Shown in pieces: positions 6,046-15,429 of a stretch of 26,208 nt of DNA (position 1 is its first letter; each line of letters begins with the position of its first letter). The DNA lies in the NCBI GenBank assembly GCA_044370935.1, contig JBILUQ010000015.1:1-26208 (forward strand), given 5' to 3'. Origin of the DNA: Chth-196 sp044370935 (GTDB taxonomy: Bacteria > Verrucomicrobiota > Verrucomicrobiia > Chthoniobacterales > Chthoniobacteraceae). The translations under genes and the position numbers were made by a program. Below the pieces are notes generated by a model, which saw nothing but the letters and a program-made list of their open reading frames with translations, did no database searches and was not told where the DNA came from.

Positions 6046-8736
6046 TCACCGCTGATCCACAACGATCGTTGAGCCAGGCAGCTCACGGCCCGCGCGATCG
6101 AGCAGCAACACTTCGAGTTTTTCCGTGTGCGCGGTTTCTGCAGCGATCTGCGGGCTCAATAGAATCATCGCGGTCGACCATGCGTCGGCTTCGACACAGG
6201 TGTTGCCAAGCACCGCGCTCATCTCGATGCCCGCCTCAATCGGTTGTCCGTTAAGCGGCGAAATTAAATGCGTTGCCGGACGCCCTTCGAGCATCTTCCG
6301 CGCACGATAATGCCCCGACGTGGCAAGCGCCTGGTCCTTGAGGCTCATCGTGCCGAGAAGCTTTCCGGGTTGCGCGGGATTTTCGATCCCTATCAGCCAC
6401 GCGCCGCGCGCGCGCAACTCGCCGCCTATCTCCACCAAAAACTCCCGTACACCTGCCCTCTCCAGAACCTCGCATACCCGGTCCACCGCGTACCCCTGCA
6501 GCATCGCACCAAGATCCAACGTCAGCGCGGGGTGCTTCTTCCTGAGTGTATTCAAACTTACATCCACCTCCAGCTTGGAATAGCCGACGGCTTCTATCGC
6601 GGTCTTCAAAGCTTCATCGGACGGGATCGATCCGGACTGCGCCGCCGAGGAGTTCATTGGTCCGTGCCCCCAGAGCGACACTAGTGGCGCAACGGTGATA
6701 TCAAACATACCCCCCGTGCGATCGCTCACTCTCGCCGCTAGCGACGCAAGCTTCACCAACTCAGGCTCAACATCCATCTCCAGCACGGTCGCGCTTGTGT
6801 TGAACTGGCTCGTTGCCGAATCCGGCTTCCAGTGCGAAAGCCTCGCTTCAATCCTGTCGATCTCCGCCGCGATCCGCCCATGAAGCCCGTCTGGCTTCCA
6901 TCCGGCATCGCGCACTTTGACGCACCATGTCGTGCCAAACGCAGCTCCCCGCATCTCGGTCGCAGCGGAGCCGCTCGACGCCTCGAATCGCCTCACCGCC
7001 GACTCCGCAGCCGCTGCTGTTTTTGTATCTAACCCGCCCGGAGCGGACACCGGACGCAACACCACGATCCCCGCACCCACAAGCAAGCTCGCAAACGCCC
7101 AGTAATCCTTGCGCCCAACACCCTGGGTCGTGGAAGTCATCCGTATGAAATTCAGGAGCGCGCCCGTGGGACATCCGTAATGACAGTACGCCTGCGGTAC
7201 AAAAAAGCTCGCGCCAAGGCCGAGCAGCGCCAACACCGCAGGAACAACGGCCGCACGCCCGAGAGTCCATGCGTCAAACGGCTCGAACTTACTCGCCTCA
7301 AACTCACCCACCGCCAGCGCCCCTAGAAACAAGCCGATCAACGTTGCAGCAGGAATCACGCGCAACGATTGATGCAAGGCTTGTGGAACTTTCACATGCA
7401 GCCGCGTGAAACCGCCCAGCACCTCCTGAGCCGCCCCATGCGGACAGACATGGTGGCAGTAAATCTGGCGCCGCGTTCCCCACGGCACGAGCAGTGCCAC
7501 TGCCACCAACAACAGAAACCCACCCGCCTGCAATGTGGGCATCCCGTGCTGCGCCCAGCCCACCAACGGCGAAAGCGACAGCATTTGCCCGAGGCAAATT
7601 CCCAGCCCCCCGATCAACACCCCGCGCCAAATCAGCCGCAGCACGCGGCTCCCGCGCAGCGGCGAAAACGCCAGCGCCAGCGCGCCCGCGAGAATCGCAG
7701 CGATTGCCGCATCCAAAAGTCCGAGCCGCTGCCAGAAGCCTTGTTTCGGCGGATCCTTGCTTGAATGCGCCTGCCTCGCAAAAGTCTGCCGAATGCCGTC
7801 CGCAACTGCGTAACTCGTCATTGTGGCACCGGCGACACCCTCGATCCCTTCCTTTTGGAAATCCAAAGTCCGCCATTGATCCGTGGTCCACTTGGTGAGG
7901 AGCTTCATGTAATAAGCGTCCCCTCGAACCCTATCGGCGTAGTCGGGCGTGTCGTACGTCTTGCGCATCCGCACCCCGAGAAGCGTCCGCTCATCAGCCG
8001 CCACGGCCAGCAGGCATTCCGTGGGCCCCTGATACCCGATCAAATCGTCCGAGGCCGGAGAGGTGCGGACCAAGTACCCCATGAGCGCGCCATCCGCCGA
8101 CTTGACCTTGCTCCATCCATCCCGCTTGTCGTCGATGAGGATTTCGGAGGCGCCCTTGAACATCGAGTCCGCCTCCTCGATGGTCACGGCGTCAGGAAAC
8201 CGCAGCGAAACGCGACCGCCGGTAAAACGATGCGCTATCGCCTCAACCCACGCGAACGCCGTCAACGTTGAGCCTGCGACGCCCTCAACCGCGGGTGGCG
8301 GCTCTTTCTCGGGATGCCATCCCGACAACGCGTCCCAGAATTTGCCCGCGTTTTTGAGCGCGGCAACGTGCGACGGCGTGTCCTCGCTGTGCAAAAGACG
8401 GACCCCGCGAATGCGGCCGTCATTTCCAACCGCCAAGAGCAGGTTGCTCGGCCCTGCATAGCCGATGATGGAATCACTTTGCGGAGAGGTTAAAACCAGC
8501 AGCCCGAGAGGCGTGCCGGAATCATCCAAAACCTCCAGCCGCCCGTCGCCCACGGCGCGCAGTTGGGTTGCTTTTGCAAAATAAGCACGCGCATCTGAGA
8601 GCTTAAGCGCATCCGACAAAACGCCAGAGTTTTGCCCCGCGGGCGGGGCCGCAAGACGCAGCAGGCAGGCGGCCAGAACAAGAGCCAGCAGCCGCCAAAC
8701 CTGCACCAAACGTCCAATCAGGAGACTACGCTGCAT
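6046..8736 (-). CDS. Fusion of two FMN-binding domains, NosR-type membrane electron-transfer core and ApbE flavin transferase
   Basis: This 896-residue protein has four readable parts. After an N-terminal membrane anchor (res 12-30) come two FMN_bind domains (~40-175 and ~200-320). Each ends in a flavinylation-type motif: EGVAGSTLT with T157, and EGVAGATMT with T305. A six-helix membrane core follows (~340-562), with two CX3CP motifs at C427-C431 and C518-C522, as in NosR/PceC-type proteins. The C-terminal ferredoxin clusters of true NosR are absent. Residues ~595-890 are an ApbE domain: FGTTWCVKV, LDLGAMLQGYAVD, LVEIGGELRARG, HLISPLNGQPI and NTCVEADAWSTA. ApbE attaches FMN from FAD to Ser/Thr in such motifs. 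The predicted topology puts both FMN domains and ApbE outside and both CX3CP motifs inside. The role is inferred to be transmembrane electron transfer to the periplasm. The gene follows the FAD oxidoreductase gene by 62 bp and is convergent with the toxin remnant. Confidence 0.9.
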   Translation of the reverse strand: MQRSLLIGRLVQVWRLLALVLAACLLRLAAPPAGQNSGVLSDALKLSDARAYFAKATQLRAVGDGRLEVLDDSGTPLGLLVLTSPQSDSIIGYAGPSNLLLAVGNDGRIRGVRLLHSEDTPSHVAALKNAGKFWDALSGWHPEKEPPPAVEGVAGSTLTAFAWVEAIAHRFTGGRVSLRFPDAVTIEEADSMFKGASEILIDDKRDGWSKVKSADGALMGYLVRTSPASDDLIGYQGPTECLLAVAADERTLLGVRMRKTYDTPDYADRVRGDAYYMKLLTKWTTDQWRTLDFQKEGIEGVAGATMTSYAVADGIRQTFARQAHSSKDPPKQGFWQRLGLLDAAIAAILAGALALAFSPLRGSRVLRLIWRGVLIGGLGICLGQMLSLSPLVGWAQHGMPTLQAGGFLLLVAVALLVPWGTRRQIYCHHVCPHGAAQEVLGGFTRLHVKVPQALHQSLRVIPAATLIGLFLGALAVGEFEASKFEPFDAWTLGRAAVVPAVLALLGLGASFFVPQAYCHYGCPTGALLNFIRMTSTTQGVGRKDYWAFASLLVGAGIVVLRPVSAPGGLDTKTAAAAESAVRRFEASSGSAATEMRGAAFGTTWCVKVRDAGWKPDGLHGRIAAEIDRIEARLSHWKPDSATSQFNTSATVLEMDVEPELVKLASLAARVSDRTGGMFDITVAPLVSLWGHGPMNSSAAQSGSIPSDEALKTAIEAVGYSKLEVDVSLNTLRKKHPALTLDLGAMLQGYAVDRVCEVLERAGVREFLVEIGGELRARGAWLIGIENPAQPGKLLGTMSLKDQALATSGHYRARKMLEGRPATHLISPLNGQPIEAGIEMSAVLGNTCVEADAWSTAMILLSPQIAAETAHTEKLEVLLLDRAGRELPGSTIVVDQR

Positions 8737-8798
8737 TCGGTTTGCAAGCGATCGGCTTCCGGACTGCCGTCCGCCGTTTCAGCGATCCGAAACGGAGT

Positions 8799-11156
8799 CT
8801 ATTTTGCGGGGATAATTTGCACGGCATCAGCGTGAATCGTGCCATCGGATCCGGCGGCGCGCAACACGACGGAGTTCATGACGTCTGCCGCGAAATCAAA
8901 AGTACCGAGCAAATGCGCGCCATCAGGCGTGTTCTCCTTCTGGTTAAGGCGCAAAGTGACCGGCGACTGGCCCGGGCGTTCGATGCTACACGGGGCCTTG
9001 GAAGCGCGATTCTCGTGTCCGGCCCAATACACGCGGACCTCGTATTTTCCAGTGTTTGGGACTTTGAACTCGAAGCGCGCCTCGGCATCGGTGCCGGCGG
9101 AGGTGAACTGGTAGGCGCCGCCCACATTCGGGAGCAGGCCGTGGCTTGAAGACCATTTGCCGACCATCTTCGCCTTGCTGTCGTCGATCACTATGCCGGT
9201 CAATGGCTGGGGAGCCTCGCCGATACCCTTGTGAAGATGCGTGGCGAACTGGGGCAGATCCCGGTTCATCCAGCCACCGGCAAGTGTCGAGGGATCGGGT
9301 ATGCTCGGGTCCAAGCGTAGCTCGCCATTTAGCCCGTCGCGACGCATCGCACCCGGCTGGCTAACCAGTTGGATGAGCTCCTTCAAATAACTCTCGTACA
9401 CACCGCGAGGATCTGATTTGTGCAGCACTGCGAGGTAGGCGGCTTTTCCGACCACTTCACCCATCATTCCGCAGGTCCGCATCACACGGATCGTTCCCAG
9501 CGCCTGATGCGTCACGCTGATATTCCGGCCGGCCATGAAAAGATTCGGCACGTTTTTCGAATAAAAACAGCGGTACGGCACCGGATAGCCGTTTTTGCGG
9601 TCCACATGCTTGCCGAATTCCGCGCGGGAGATGAAAGGGTTGTCCGGAAACTTCGCCGCATACTGCTCACGTGGATAATGCAAATCAATGTCCCACGTGG
9701 TCGCCACCATTCCATCCGGGAAATCCTTCTGCGCGACAATGTCATCCTGCGTGAGCACCAGGTCGCCCTGCAACAAGCGCGATTCACGGGGTCCGCCCAC
9801 GTGTGAGACCCACTTCAATGCCGCCTTCGCCTTCTCCTCATCGCTGCTTCCATGCTTGATGGCGGAAAACGCTCCAAACGCCGCGCGGAAATTCCAGTCG
9901 CGAATCAACTCGAGATCATTGATAGGATGTTTGTTGAATCCAGACTCCCAGAACCATTCTGCCTTGAGGAAGGGCTTGTCGTTGATCTTGGACTTGCTCT
10001 CCTTAACCTTTGGAAAATCTTCCATGGTAAGAGGAAGTGCCCAGGGCGTTTCGGGCCACGCGGATGGCTGTTCGTCCAGCTGATAGTACCACATGTTTGA
10101 CATGCCCATGTGGCCCGTTTCTTCCATCGTGAATTGCGCGCCTGCAGCAGCACCCACCGTTCCATGGCCGGTGCAGTCCACAAACAGCTTTCCGCGGAAT
10201 TCGCGCTCACGGCCGGTCTTCACGTCCAGCGCGCGCACTGAAGCGATCTTGCCCGATACATCCATCTTCGCGCTGTGCACGAAATGTCCCAGGTAAAGGC
10301 TCAGGGTTTTTTCGCTGTGACAAACCTTCGCCTTCTTGTCATCGACAAAATCCTCCGGCTTGCCGGGGCTGTCAGGTGCGCGGTCCGCGAACTCCTCAAC
10401 GATTTCACCGATATGCGGATATTTGCCGCGCATGGTGCCGCCCTGCGCCCAGACGCCGATCTCGCTGCTGCCGTTGCCGCCCAGTACAAACCGGTCCTGA
10501 ATCAACGCGACTTTTAGCGATTGGCGCGCCGCGGAAACGGCCGCAGCCACCCCGGCATAACCGCCGCCGCAGACTACGAGGTCAAACTCGCCCATGTCTT
10601 CAGGAGCGCCGCCGGGGTTAAGCCATTTGTTGCGTGCGTCCACAAGTGCCTGTCCCTCGGGCGGGGAGTAGGAGGGGTCGCTGCTGAGTAAAATAGCGTC
10701 GCAGCGTCCCTCAAAACCGGTGAGATCGTGCAAGGCGAGACTCTGCGCACCCGCCTTGAGTTTTACCGTGCCGCCCGACTGCCAGTGCCACTCGGCGCCC
10801 TCGGTACCGAACTCGGTGACTAGCGGCTTGCCATTCACCACCAACTGAAAGCGGCCGGGCTTGCCGGGTACCTTCCAGGGACCAACCCAGTCCTTAGTCC
10901 GCACCCAAACCCGGTATTCCCCCGCCTCGGGAATCTGCACCTTACCCGTCGCGTCCTTGACGGCCTTACCGAGGCCGTGTGCAAGCAGATACGGCGAGCC
11001 CACGATATGGGTGAAAGACGTATCCAGCGACCAGCCGCCATGGCTTTCAAACGACTCGGCCTCCACAAACACCGTTTGTGCGGCATGACCAATGGAACTT
11101 GCCGCAAACAAACATGCGGATTTGAAAACGAGTGCGGATAGTGAACGGAGCTTCAT
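8799..11156 (-). CDS. Secreted FAD-dependent oxidoreductase (PF12831) with N- and C-terminal beta-sandwich modules
   Basis: From ATG at 11156 this is a 785-residue protein starting MKLRSLSALVFKSACLFAASS, a Sec-type signal with no twin arginine. Upstream in-frame ATGs would bury this signal. Residues ~26-160 are a carbohydrate-binding-like beta module (FVEAESFESHGGW, GEYRVWVRTKDW). The FAD-binding core starts at FDLVVCGGGYAGVAAA (~191-206), followed by GGNGSSEI. It ends with the family signature GRNISVTHQALGTIRVMRTCGMMG. Residues ~660-785 form a second beta module resembling golvesin-type C-terminal domains (GAYQFTSAG, GKYEVRVYWAGHENRA). The substrate is unknown; planctomycetal and verrucomicrobial homologues occur in carbohydrate-related loci. 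It lies directly upstream of the NosR-ApbE fusion gene. Confidence 0.85.
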   Translation of the reverse strand: MKLRSLSALVFKSACLFAASSIGHAAQTVFVEAESFESHGGWSLDTSFTHIVGSPYLLAHGLGKAVKDATGKVQIPEAGEYRVWVRTKDWVGPWKVPGKPGRFQLVVNGKPLVTEFGTEGAEWHWQSGGTVKLKAGAQSLALHDLTGFEGRCDAILLSSDPSYSPPEGQALVDARNKWLNPGGAPEDMGEFDLVVCGGGYAGVAAAVSAARQSLKVALIQDRFVLGGNGSSEIGVWAQGGTMRGKYPHIGEIVEEFADRAPDSPGKPEDFVDDKKAKVCHSEKTLSLYLGHFVHSAKMDVSGKIASVRALDVKTGREREFRGKLFVDCTGHGTVGAAAGAQFTMEETGHMGMSNMWYYQLDEQPSAWPETPWALPLTMEDFPKVKESKSKINDKPFLKAEWFWESGFNKHPINDLELIRDWNFRAAFGAFSAIKHGSSDEEKAKAALKWVSHVGGPRESRLLQGDLVLTQDDIVAQKDFPDGMVATTWDIDLHYPREQYAAKFPDNPFISRAEFGKHVDRKNGYPVPYRCFYSKNVPNLFMAGRNISVTHQALGTIRVMRTCGMMGEVVGKAAYLAVLHKSDPRGVYESYLKELIQLVSQPGAMRRDGLNGELRLDPSIPDPSTLAGGWMNRDLPQFATHLHKGIGEAPQPLTGIVIDDSKAKMVGKWSSSHGLLPNVGGAYQFTSAGTDAEARFEFKVPNTGKYEVRVYWAGHENRASKAPCSIERPGQSPVTLRLNQKENTPDGAHLLGTFDFAADVMNSVVLRAAGSDGTIHADAVQIIPAK

Positions 11157-11374
11157 AGAACCGGGGAACAACAACGGATTGAGGTTTGAGGGGTGGCAAG
11201 GTGGATTGTCACCAGAGTGCAAAAGGAACACCTCTTTTTTCGGGTTTTTAAATTCCATCCTTCGGGCCTGCAAGCAAGCCCCAAACCGCCGGAGCGAAGT
11301 CTACCTAGCCATCCGCACCCAAAAGCCTGCCAGACGACCGGAAAAGACCCTCACAACGCCCAGTCAGCCTCGCC
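11157..11374. other. Intergenic region between radical SAM and FAD oxidoreductase genes
   Basis: This 218-bp gap lies between two minus-strand genes and is the longest spacer within the six-gene minus-strand run. It probably carries the promoter for the FAD oxidoreductase and NosR-ApbE genes. It includes an AT-rich patch around 11234-11256. No convincing gene or terminator hairpin with a T-run was seen. Confidence 0.3.
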
Positions 11375-12955
11375 TCACGCCAGATGCCGCCGCTGACGCT
11401 TAGGCCCCCCGGCGCTACCCACCAACGCCGGCACAGGCGCGGCGGCTTCCTCGAGGAACGCCAGCCTTTCCCTCTTGATTCCACCCCTGAACCAGTCGCC
11501 CTTCAAAACCTCGGCGATATCGCATCCACGCACCTCGCGCACAAACCGGTGAAGCTGCTCCGCGAGCGCCACCAGCGCGATGGAGTGCGTTCGACCCAAC
11601 CGCAGCGCAAGCCACTCGCTAAACTCCATGAACCCAGCAAACGGAGACTCCAACCCCCGCCACACCCATGGAAGCGTGTCAGTGAACCTGCCGCTGTTGG
11701 CGATAAGATCCCAGAACTTCGCAAACCGCCTCAAGCTCTGGAGCTGCGCGAAGCTGAGTGATTTGTTCTGCAAAATTTCATAAGGCGGGTGAGGGCTGTA
11801 CTGCATCTGCCACTCCGCGTCGTGCCGCACAATGGGGGTGCCCCGCAGACGCTTGAGAATCCCAAGCTGTATTTCCTGAGGCGCCAAGGCGACGAGCCTG
11901 TCGAAGCCGCGCCCAAAACTTTCCATCGTTTCACCTGGCAGCCCGGCGATGAGATCCGCGTGAATATGGACGCCTGTATTCGCGCGAAGAAAACGCAGGT
12001 TCTTCTCAAGCTTCTCATAGTTCTGCCTGCGGCTGATGTTTTTGGCCGTGGCCTCGTCGAAGGTCTGGATGCCCACTTCCAACTGGACGCCCCCCGCAGG
12101 AAAACGCGCGAGCAACTCAAGCAACGCCTCCGGCATGCGATCCGGCACCATTTCAAAATGCACGAACATCCCGTCCTCCCAGCGATTCAGGAAAAACTCA
12201 AGGATCGCCCGGCTCGTATTGAGACTCAGGTTAAACGTGCGGTCGACGAATTTAAAAATACGGGCTCCGCGCGCAAAAAGCTTTTCGAGTTCGGCAAGAA
12301 ACAACGCTAGATCGAATCCGCGAACCGGCACATCGAGCGACGACAAACAAAACTCGCATGTGAACGGACATCCCCGCGAGGCCTCAACATAAAGCACCCG
12401 GTTTTGAAGGTCTTCACGCGAATACAATCCGTACGGCATGCGCACACCGGCCAACTGAGGCAATTCGGCGTGAATGACCTTGTGCACCGGCCGCTCACCC
12501 GCGAGCAGCGCGCGACAAACTTCAGCAAACTTCAAATCCGCCTCGCCCGTGATGACGTAATCCGCGCATTCAACGATCGGTTGTCCGAGCGTTTCATAGC
12601 TGACCTCTGGGCCACCAAGTATCACCACGAGTTCCGGCTGAACTTTTTTGAGAATCGCGACCACCTCGGCCGTCAGCGCGGCATTCCAAATGTAAACACC
12701 CAACCCCACGATCCGGGCTCCCACTGCTAGAATTTCACCCGCGATATCCAGCGCGCGCTGCTTGATTTCAAACTCGAGGATCCGCGCGACGCTCTGCATT
12801 TCGCCGAGGTTGGCCATGAGGTAACGCAGTCCAACTGCGGCGTGAATGTACCGGGCGTTGATGGTTGCCAGAAGGATTTGCACGTCGCCAGCACACGGTT
12901 CCACAGGCGTTTCGACGCCTTCCTTGTGCTCAAAATCAGCTGGGGCTGCATTCAT
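11375..12955 (-). CDS. B12-binding domain radical SAM protein with DUF4080-type C-terminus
   Basis: This is a 526-residue cytoplasmic protein. Residues ~25-155 form a cobalamin-binding Rossmann-like domain (ILLATINARYIHAAVGLRYL, IVGLGVYIWN, VVILGGPEVS, YVITGEADLKF). The base-off DxHxxG histidine motif is not seen. The radical SAM cluster motif is C196-PFT-C200-EF-C203 in EASRGCPFTCEFCLSSLDVPVR. Later features include FVDRTFN, a GVQLEVGIQT segment, ADLIAGLPGETMESFGRGFD and LGILKRLRGTPI, all usual in the B12-radical SAM superfamily. The C-terminal ~170 residues look like DUF4080. The reaction catalysed is unknown for this subgroup. The gene lies 50 bp after the TolC-type gene and may be co-transcribed, though nothing links it functionally to the pump. 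Confidence 0.9.
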   Translation of the reverse strand: MNAAPADFEHKEGVETPVEPCAGDVQILLATINARYIHAAVGLRYLMANLGEMQSVARILEFEIKQRALDIAGEILAVGARIVGLGVYIWNAALTAEVVAILKKVQPELVVILGGPEVSYETLGQPIVECADYVITGEADLKFAEVCRALLAGERPVHKVIHAELPQLAGVRMPYGLYSREDLQNRVLYVEASRGCPFTCEFCLSSLDVPVRGFDLALFLAELEKLFARGARIFKFVDRTFNLSLNTSRAILEFFLNRWEDGMFVHFEMVPDRMPEALLELLARFPAGGVQLEVGIQTFDEATAKNISRRQNYEKLEKNLRFLRANTGVHIHADLIAGLPGETMESFGRGFDRLVALAPQEIQLGILKRLRGTPIVRHDAEWQMQYSPHPPYEILQNKSLSFAQLQSLRRFAKFWDLIANSGRFTDTLPWVWRGLESPFAGFMEFSEWLALRLGRTHSIALVALAEQLHRFVREVRGCDIAEVLKGDWFRGGIKRERLAFLEEAAAPVPALVGSAGGPKRQRRHLA

Positions 12956-13005
12956 AACGCCAGAGGTCCAGTCTCACAGCGAATGCCCGCAGGGCAATGG
13001 CTAAC

Positions 13006-14304
13006 TCACTTTTCCACCGTCGGCGCATCGCCGACAGCGATCTGCAGCTCCTGCTGCGCGCAGTTGAAGTCGACCACCGAGCGGACCCGCGCCAGCCGCG
13101 CCTGGCGCAACTCGTCGCGCGCCATCACGTATTCAAGCACGACGCCCACCTGGCTTGCCTGCCGCTCACCTGCAAGCTTCGTCATTTCCTCGGCTGCCGC
13201 AACCGCGTCATCCGTGATCTGGATCTGAGCATGCGCCGACTGCGAGCGTGCCACCGCCTCCACCACCTCGCGGCCGACAGACGCCTTTGTCCGGCTCTTT
13301 TGCAAAGCCACCGACTCGCGCCTCGTCTCCGCGATCTTGTTCCGCGTCGTGTCAAACATCCCGCCGGGCCCGACCTTCCACCCCAGGCCGACAAAGAAAT
13401 CTTGCTGGTCGCCGAAGTTGCCGGTCCGCCCGGTCCGCCCGCCACCAAAACCACCCGCGGCGTAACCCCCTTGAAGCGTGGGGAACAGCGGCCCGACGCG
13501 CACCCTGTCCTCCTCCCGAGCCAAACCGACCGCCGCCGCGTCGACCGCCTTGATTTCCGCGCGGTTCGCCTGTGCGCGCGCCACCAAGTCCGTGAGCCGT
13601 TCGTCCTTCATCAGCCGCACCGGCGTCAAATCCACCTTTGCCGCGCGCAGCTCGGTTTCCGGCGCAAGCCTCAGGATTTCCGCCAACCGCGCGGCGCATA
13701 CTTGCAACTCCTCCTCACCTAAACGAACCAGCAGGCGCAATCGCGCGAGCTGCGTGCCCACACGAAGCAGATCCGCGCGAAACGCTGTCCCGACTTTCAC
13801 AGCACTCTCCAACTGCCGGTAATATCGCTCTGAGATGGCAATGTCTTCCGCCATCACCGCGAGGGACGCCTCTGCTTTCAACAACGCGTAGTAACGCTCG
13901 GTGGCAAGGCGGATCGTATCGAGCCGTACTTTTTCCACCAAATGATCCGCGGCGATCGCCCGCTGTTTTGCAGCCAGCGCACCATAATAGATATCGCCCG
14001 GAGCCCAGTCGAGAGCGAGCGCTCCACCCACGCCGTAATTAAGTTTACTTGCGTCCCGCACGTATCCGTCGATGTCCTGCAGTCGTCCCTCATGCCCGCG
14101 GTAGTTCGCGCCAATGCTGAGCGTAGGCCAGAAACGCTGCCACGCCTGTTTGGATTCCTGAACCGCCACCACATGCTGCAAGCGCGCAAACTCGATTTCC
14201 TCGTGCCGCGCTCCGGCAAGCCGTAACACGGCCCGATGATCGACAAAGAAAGGTTCCGCATTTGCCGATACCGCTAATGTGAGAAAAACTAGGAGTTGTC
14301 GCAT
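13006..14304 (-). CDS. TolC family outer-membrane efflux channel
   Basis: This 432-residue protein starts at ATG 14304, giving a clean signal peptide MRQLLVFLTLAVSANA cut before EPFF. The annotated start excludes a 20-residue upstream extension that lacks signal character. The body has the duplicated alpha-helical repeats of the OEP family (PF02321). In each half, a WPTLSIGANYRG- or FPTLQGGYAAGG-type beta segment is followed by long helical hairpins rich in A, E, R and L. No lipobox cysteine is present. It is the third gene of the RND operon, 71 bp after the membrane-fusion protein, and should form the outer-membrane duct of the exporter. Confidence 0.88.
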   Translation of the reverse strand: MRQLLVFLTLAVSANAEPFFVDHRAVLRLAGARHEEIEFARLQHVVAVQESKQAWQRFWPTLSIGANYRGHEGRLQDIDGYVRDASKLNYGVGGALALDWAPGDIYYGALAAKQRAIAADHLVEKVRLDTIRLATERYYALLKAEASLAVMAEDIAISERYYRQLESAVKVGTAFRADLLRVGTQLARLRLLVRLGEEELQVCAARLAEILRLAPETELRAAKVDLTPVRLMKDERLTDLVARAQANRAEIKAVDAAAVGLAREEDRVRVGPLFPTLQGGYAAGGFGGGRTGRTGNFGDQQDFFVGLGWKVGPGGMFDTTRNKIAETRRESVALQKSRTKASVGREVVEAVARSQSAHAQIQITDDAVAAAEEMTKLAGERQASQVGVVLEYVMARDELRQARLARVRSVVDFNCAQQELQIAVGDAPTVEK

Positions 14305-14375
14305 GGGGCGGGGAAGGGGAATGAGGGCAATAGTGGGAGCATCGATACGAGCAACGAAGATCACGAAATGATTCG

Positions 14376-15395
14376 CTATTTTGCTGCGGGCGCCTTGAGC
14401 GTCACGGACTGTCCATCGTTAACCGCCGCTGTTCCCACTAACAACAGAACGTCTTCAGGCTTGAGTTCCGCAACCTCGGCGTTCACGCCGTCGTTGAATC
14501 CGAGTTTGACAGCGGTTTTAACGGCCTTGCCTCCAGCGTGCTTGAAGACAAAGGCGTTTGTCTTCTCCATCACAATCGCCGCGACAGGCACAAGCATGGC
14601 GTTCTCATGCCGTTCCACGCCGATGCGAGCGGTCACGCTCAGTCCGGGCATCAACTTGTTCTGCCCATTATCCAGATCCGCCTCCGCCAGCATCGTGCGC
14701 GATCCCGGATCGAGCACCCCGCCCAAACGCGAGACCGTGCTTTCAAAAGTCTGTCCCGGATACGCATCCACGCTGACCCGCACCGGCTTGCCCTTCTGAA
14801 CCAGAGGCGTCTCAAGTTCCGTCACAGGAATCTGGCACCTCAATTTTTTATCATCCACCAAGCGCAGCAACGGCCCCGCCCCGGGCGAGACGTAGGCGCC
14901 GGGATCCACAGCCCGGCTCGCGATCACGCCCGCGAAAGGTGCGCGGATTTGCGCAAAATCCAAAAGCACGCTTCCGCGTGTCACGGATGCTTTGGCTGAT
15001 GCGAATCGCGCCTCCGCATTATCGACGCTTTGCGGCAGCACAAGGTCGGGAGATTTCTGGCGCGCTTCACGCAGCCGTTTGACGTCGATTTCTGCGGCCT
15101 CCATTTCGGCCTTGGCTTTCAGCAAATCAGCCTCCAATTCGGGCACCTCGACCGTCGCCAGCAAATCACCCGCGGCCACCTTGTCCCCCTTGTCGACGGT
15201 GACCGTCTTCACGTACCCAGCCACACGGGCTTGCAGGCTGACCTGCTGAAAGGGCGCAAGCGCCCCGGGCAGCGCGACCCAGCGATGGATCGTTCCGGGC
15301 GCCGGATTCACCGTTGCGAACTCAGCGGCACCGAATGCGGACCCCATCGGCAGGGCGAGCACGACGGCCAAAATGGTATCTCGGTTGAACATCAT
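14376..15395 (-). CDS. RND efflux periplasmic adaptor (membrane-fusion protein)
   Basis: From ATG at 15395 this is a 339-residue protein with a signal peptide (MMFNRDTILAVVLALPMGSAFG). The biotinyl-lipoyl half-motif VSLQARVAGYVKTVTVDKGDKVAAGDLLATVEVPEL begins near residue 53. An alpha-helical hairpin follows (~90-140), then the second half-motif LLDFAQIRAPFAGVIASRAVDPGAYVSPG and a beta-barrel region ending in KPEDVLLLVG. The hairpin is short compared with that of AcrA. There is no lipobox. It connects the permease to the TolC-type channel encoded on either side. The gene lies 34 bp after the permease, so co-transcription is likely. The substrate is not evident. Confidence 0.9.
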   Translation of the reverse strand: MMFNRDTILAVVLALPMGSAFGAAEFATVNPAPGTIHRWVALPGALAPFQQVSLQARVAGYVKTVTVDKGDKVAAGDLLATVEVPELEADLLKAKAEMEAAEIDVKRLREARQKSPDLVLPQSVDNAEARFASAKASVTRGSVLLDFAQIRAPFAGVIASRAVDPGAYVSPGAGPLLRLVDDKKLRCQIPVTELETPLVQKGKPVRVSVDAYPGQTFESTVSRLGGVLDPGSRTMLAEADLDNGQNKLMPGLSVTARIGVERHENAMLVPVAAIVMEKTNAFVFKHAGGKAVKTAVKLGFNDGVNAEVAELKPEDVLLLVGTAAVNDGQSVTLKAPAAK

Positions 15396-15429
15396 GGAGA
15401 GAAGAGGCTTTCGGGTGCGTTTCAAATTT

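Noticed and set aside
12984..12996. TGCCC-GCA-GGGCA hairpin between the TolC-type and radical SAM genes as a terminator
   Set aside because: The stem is only 5 bp and no T-run follows, so intrinsic termination is not supported.
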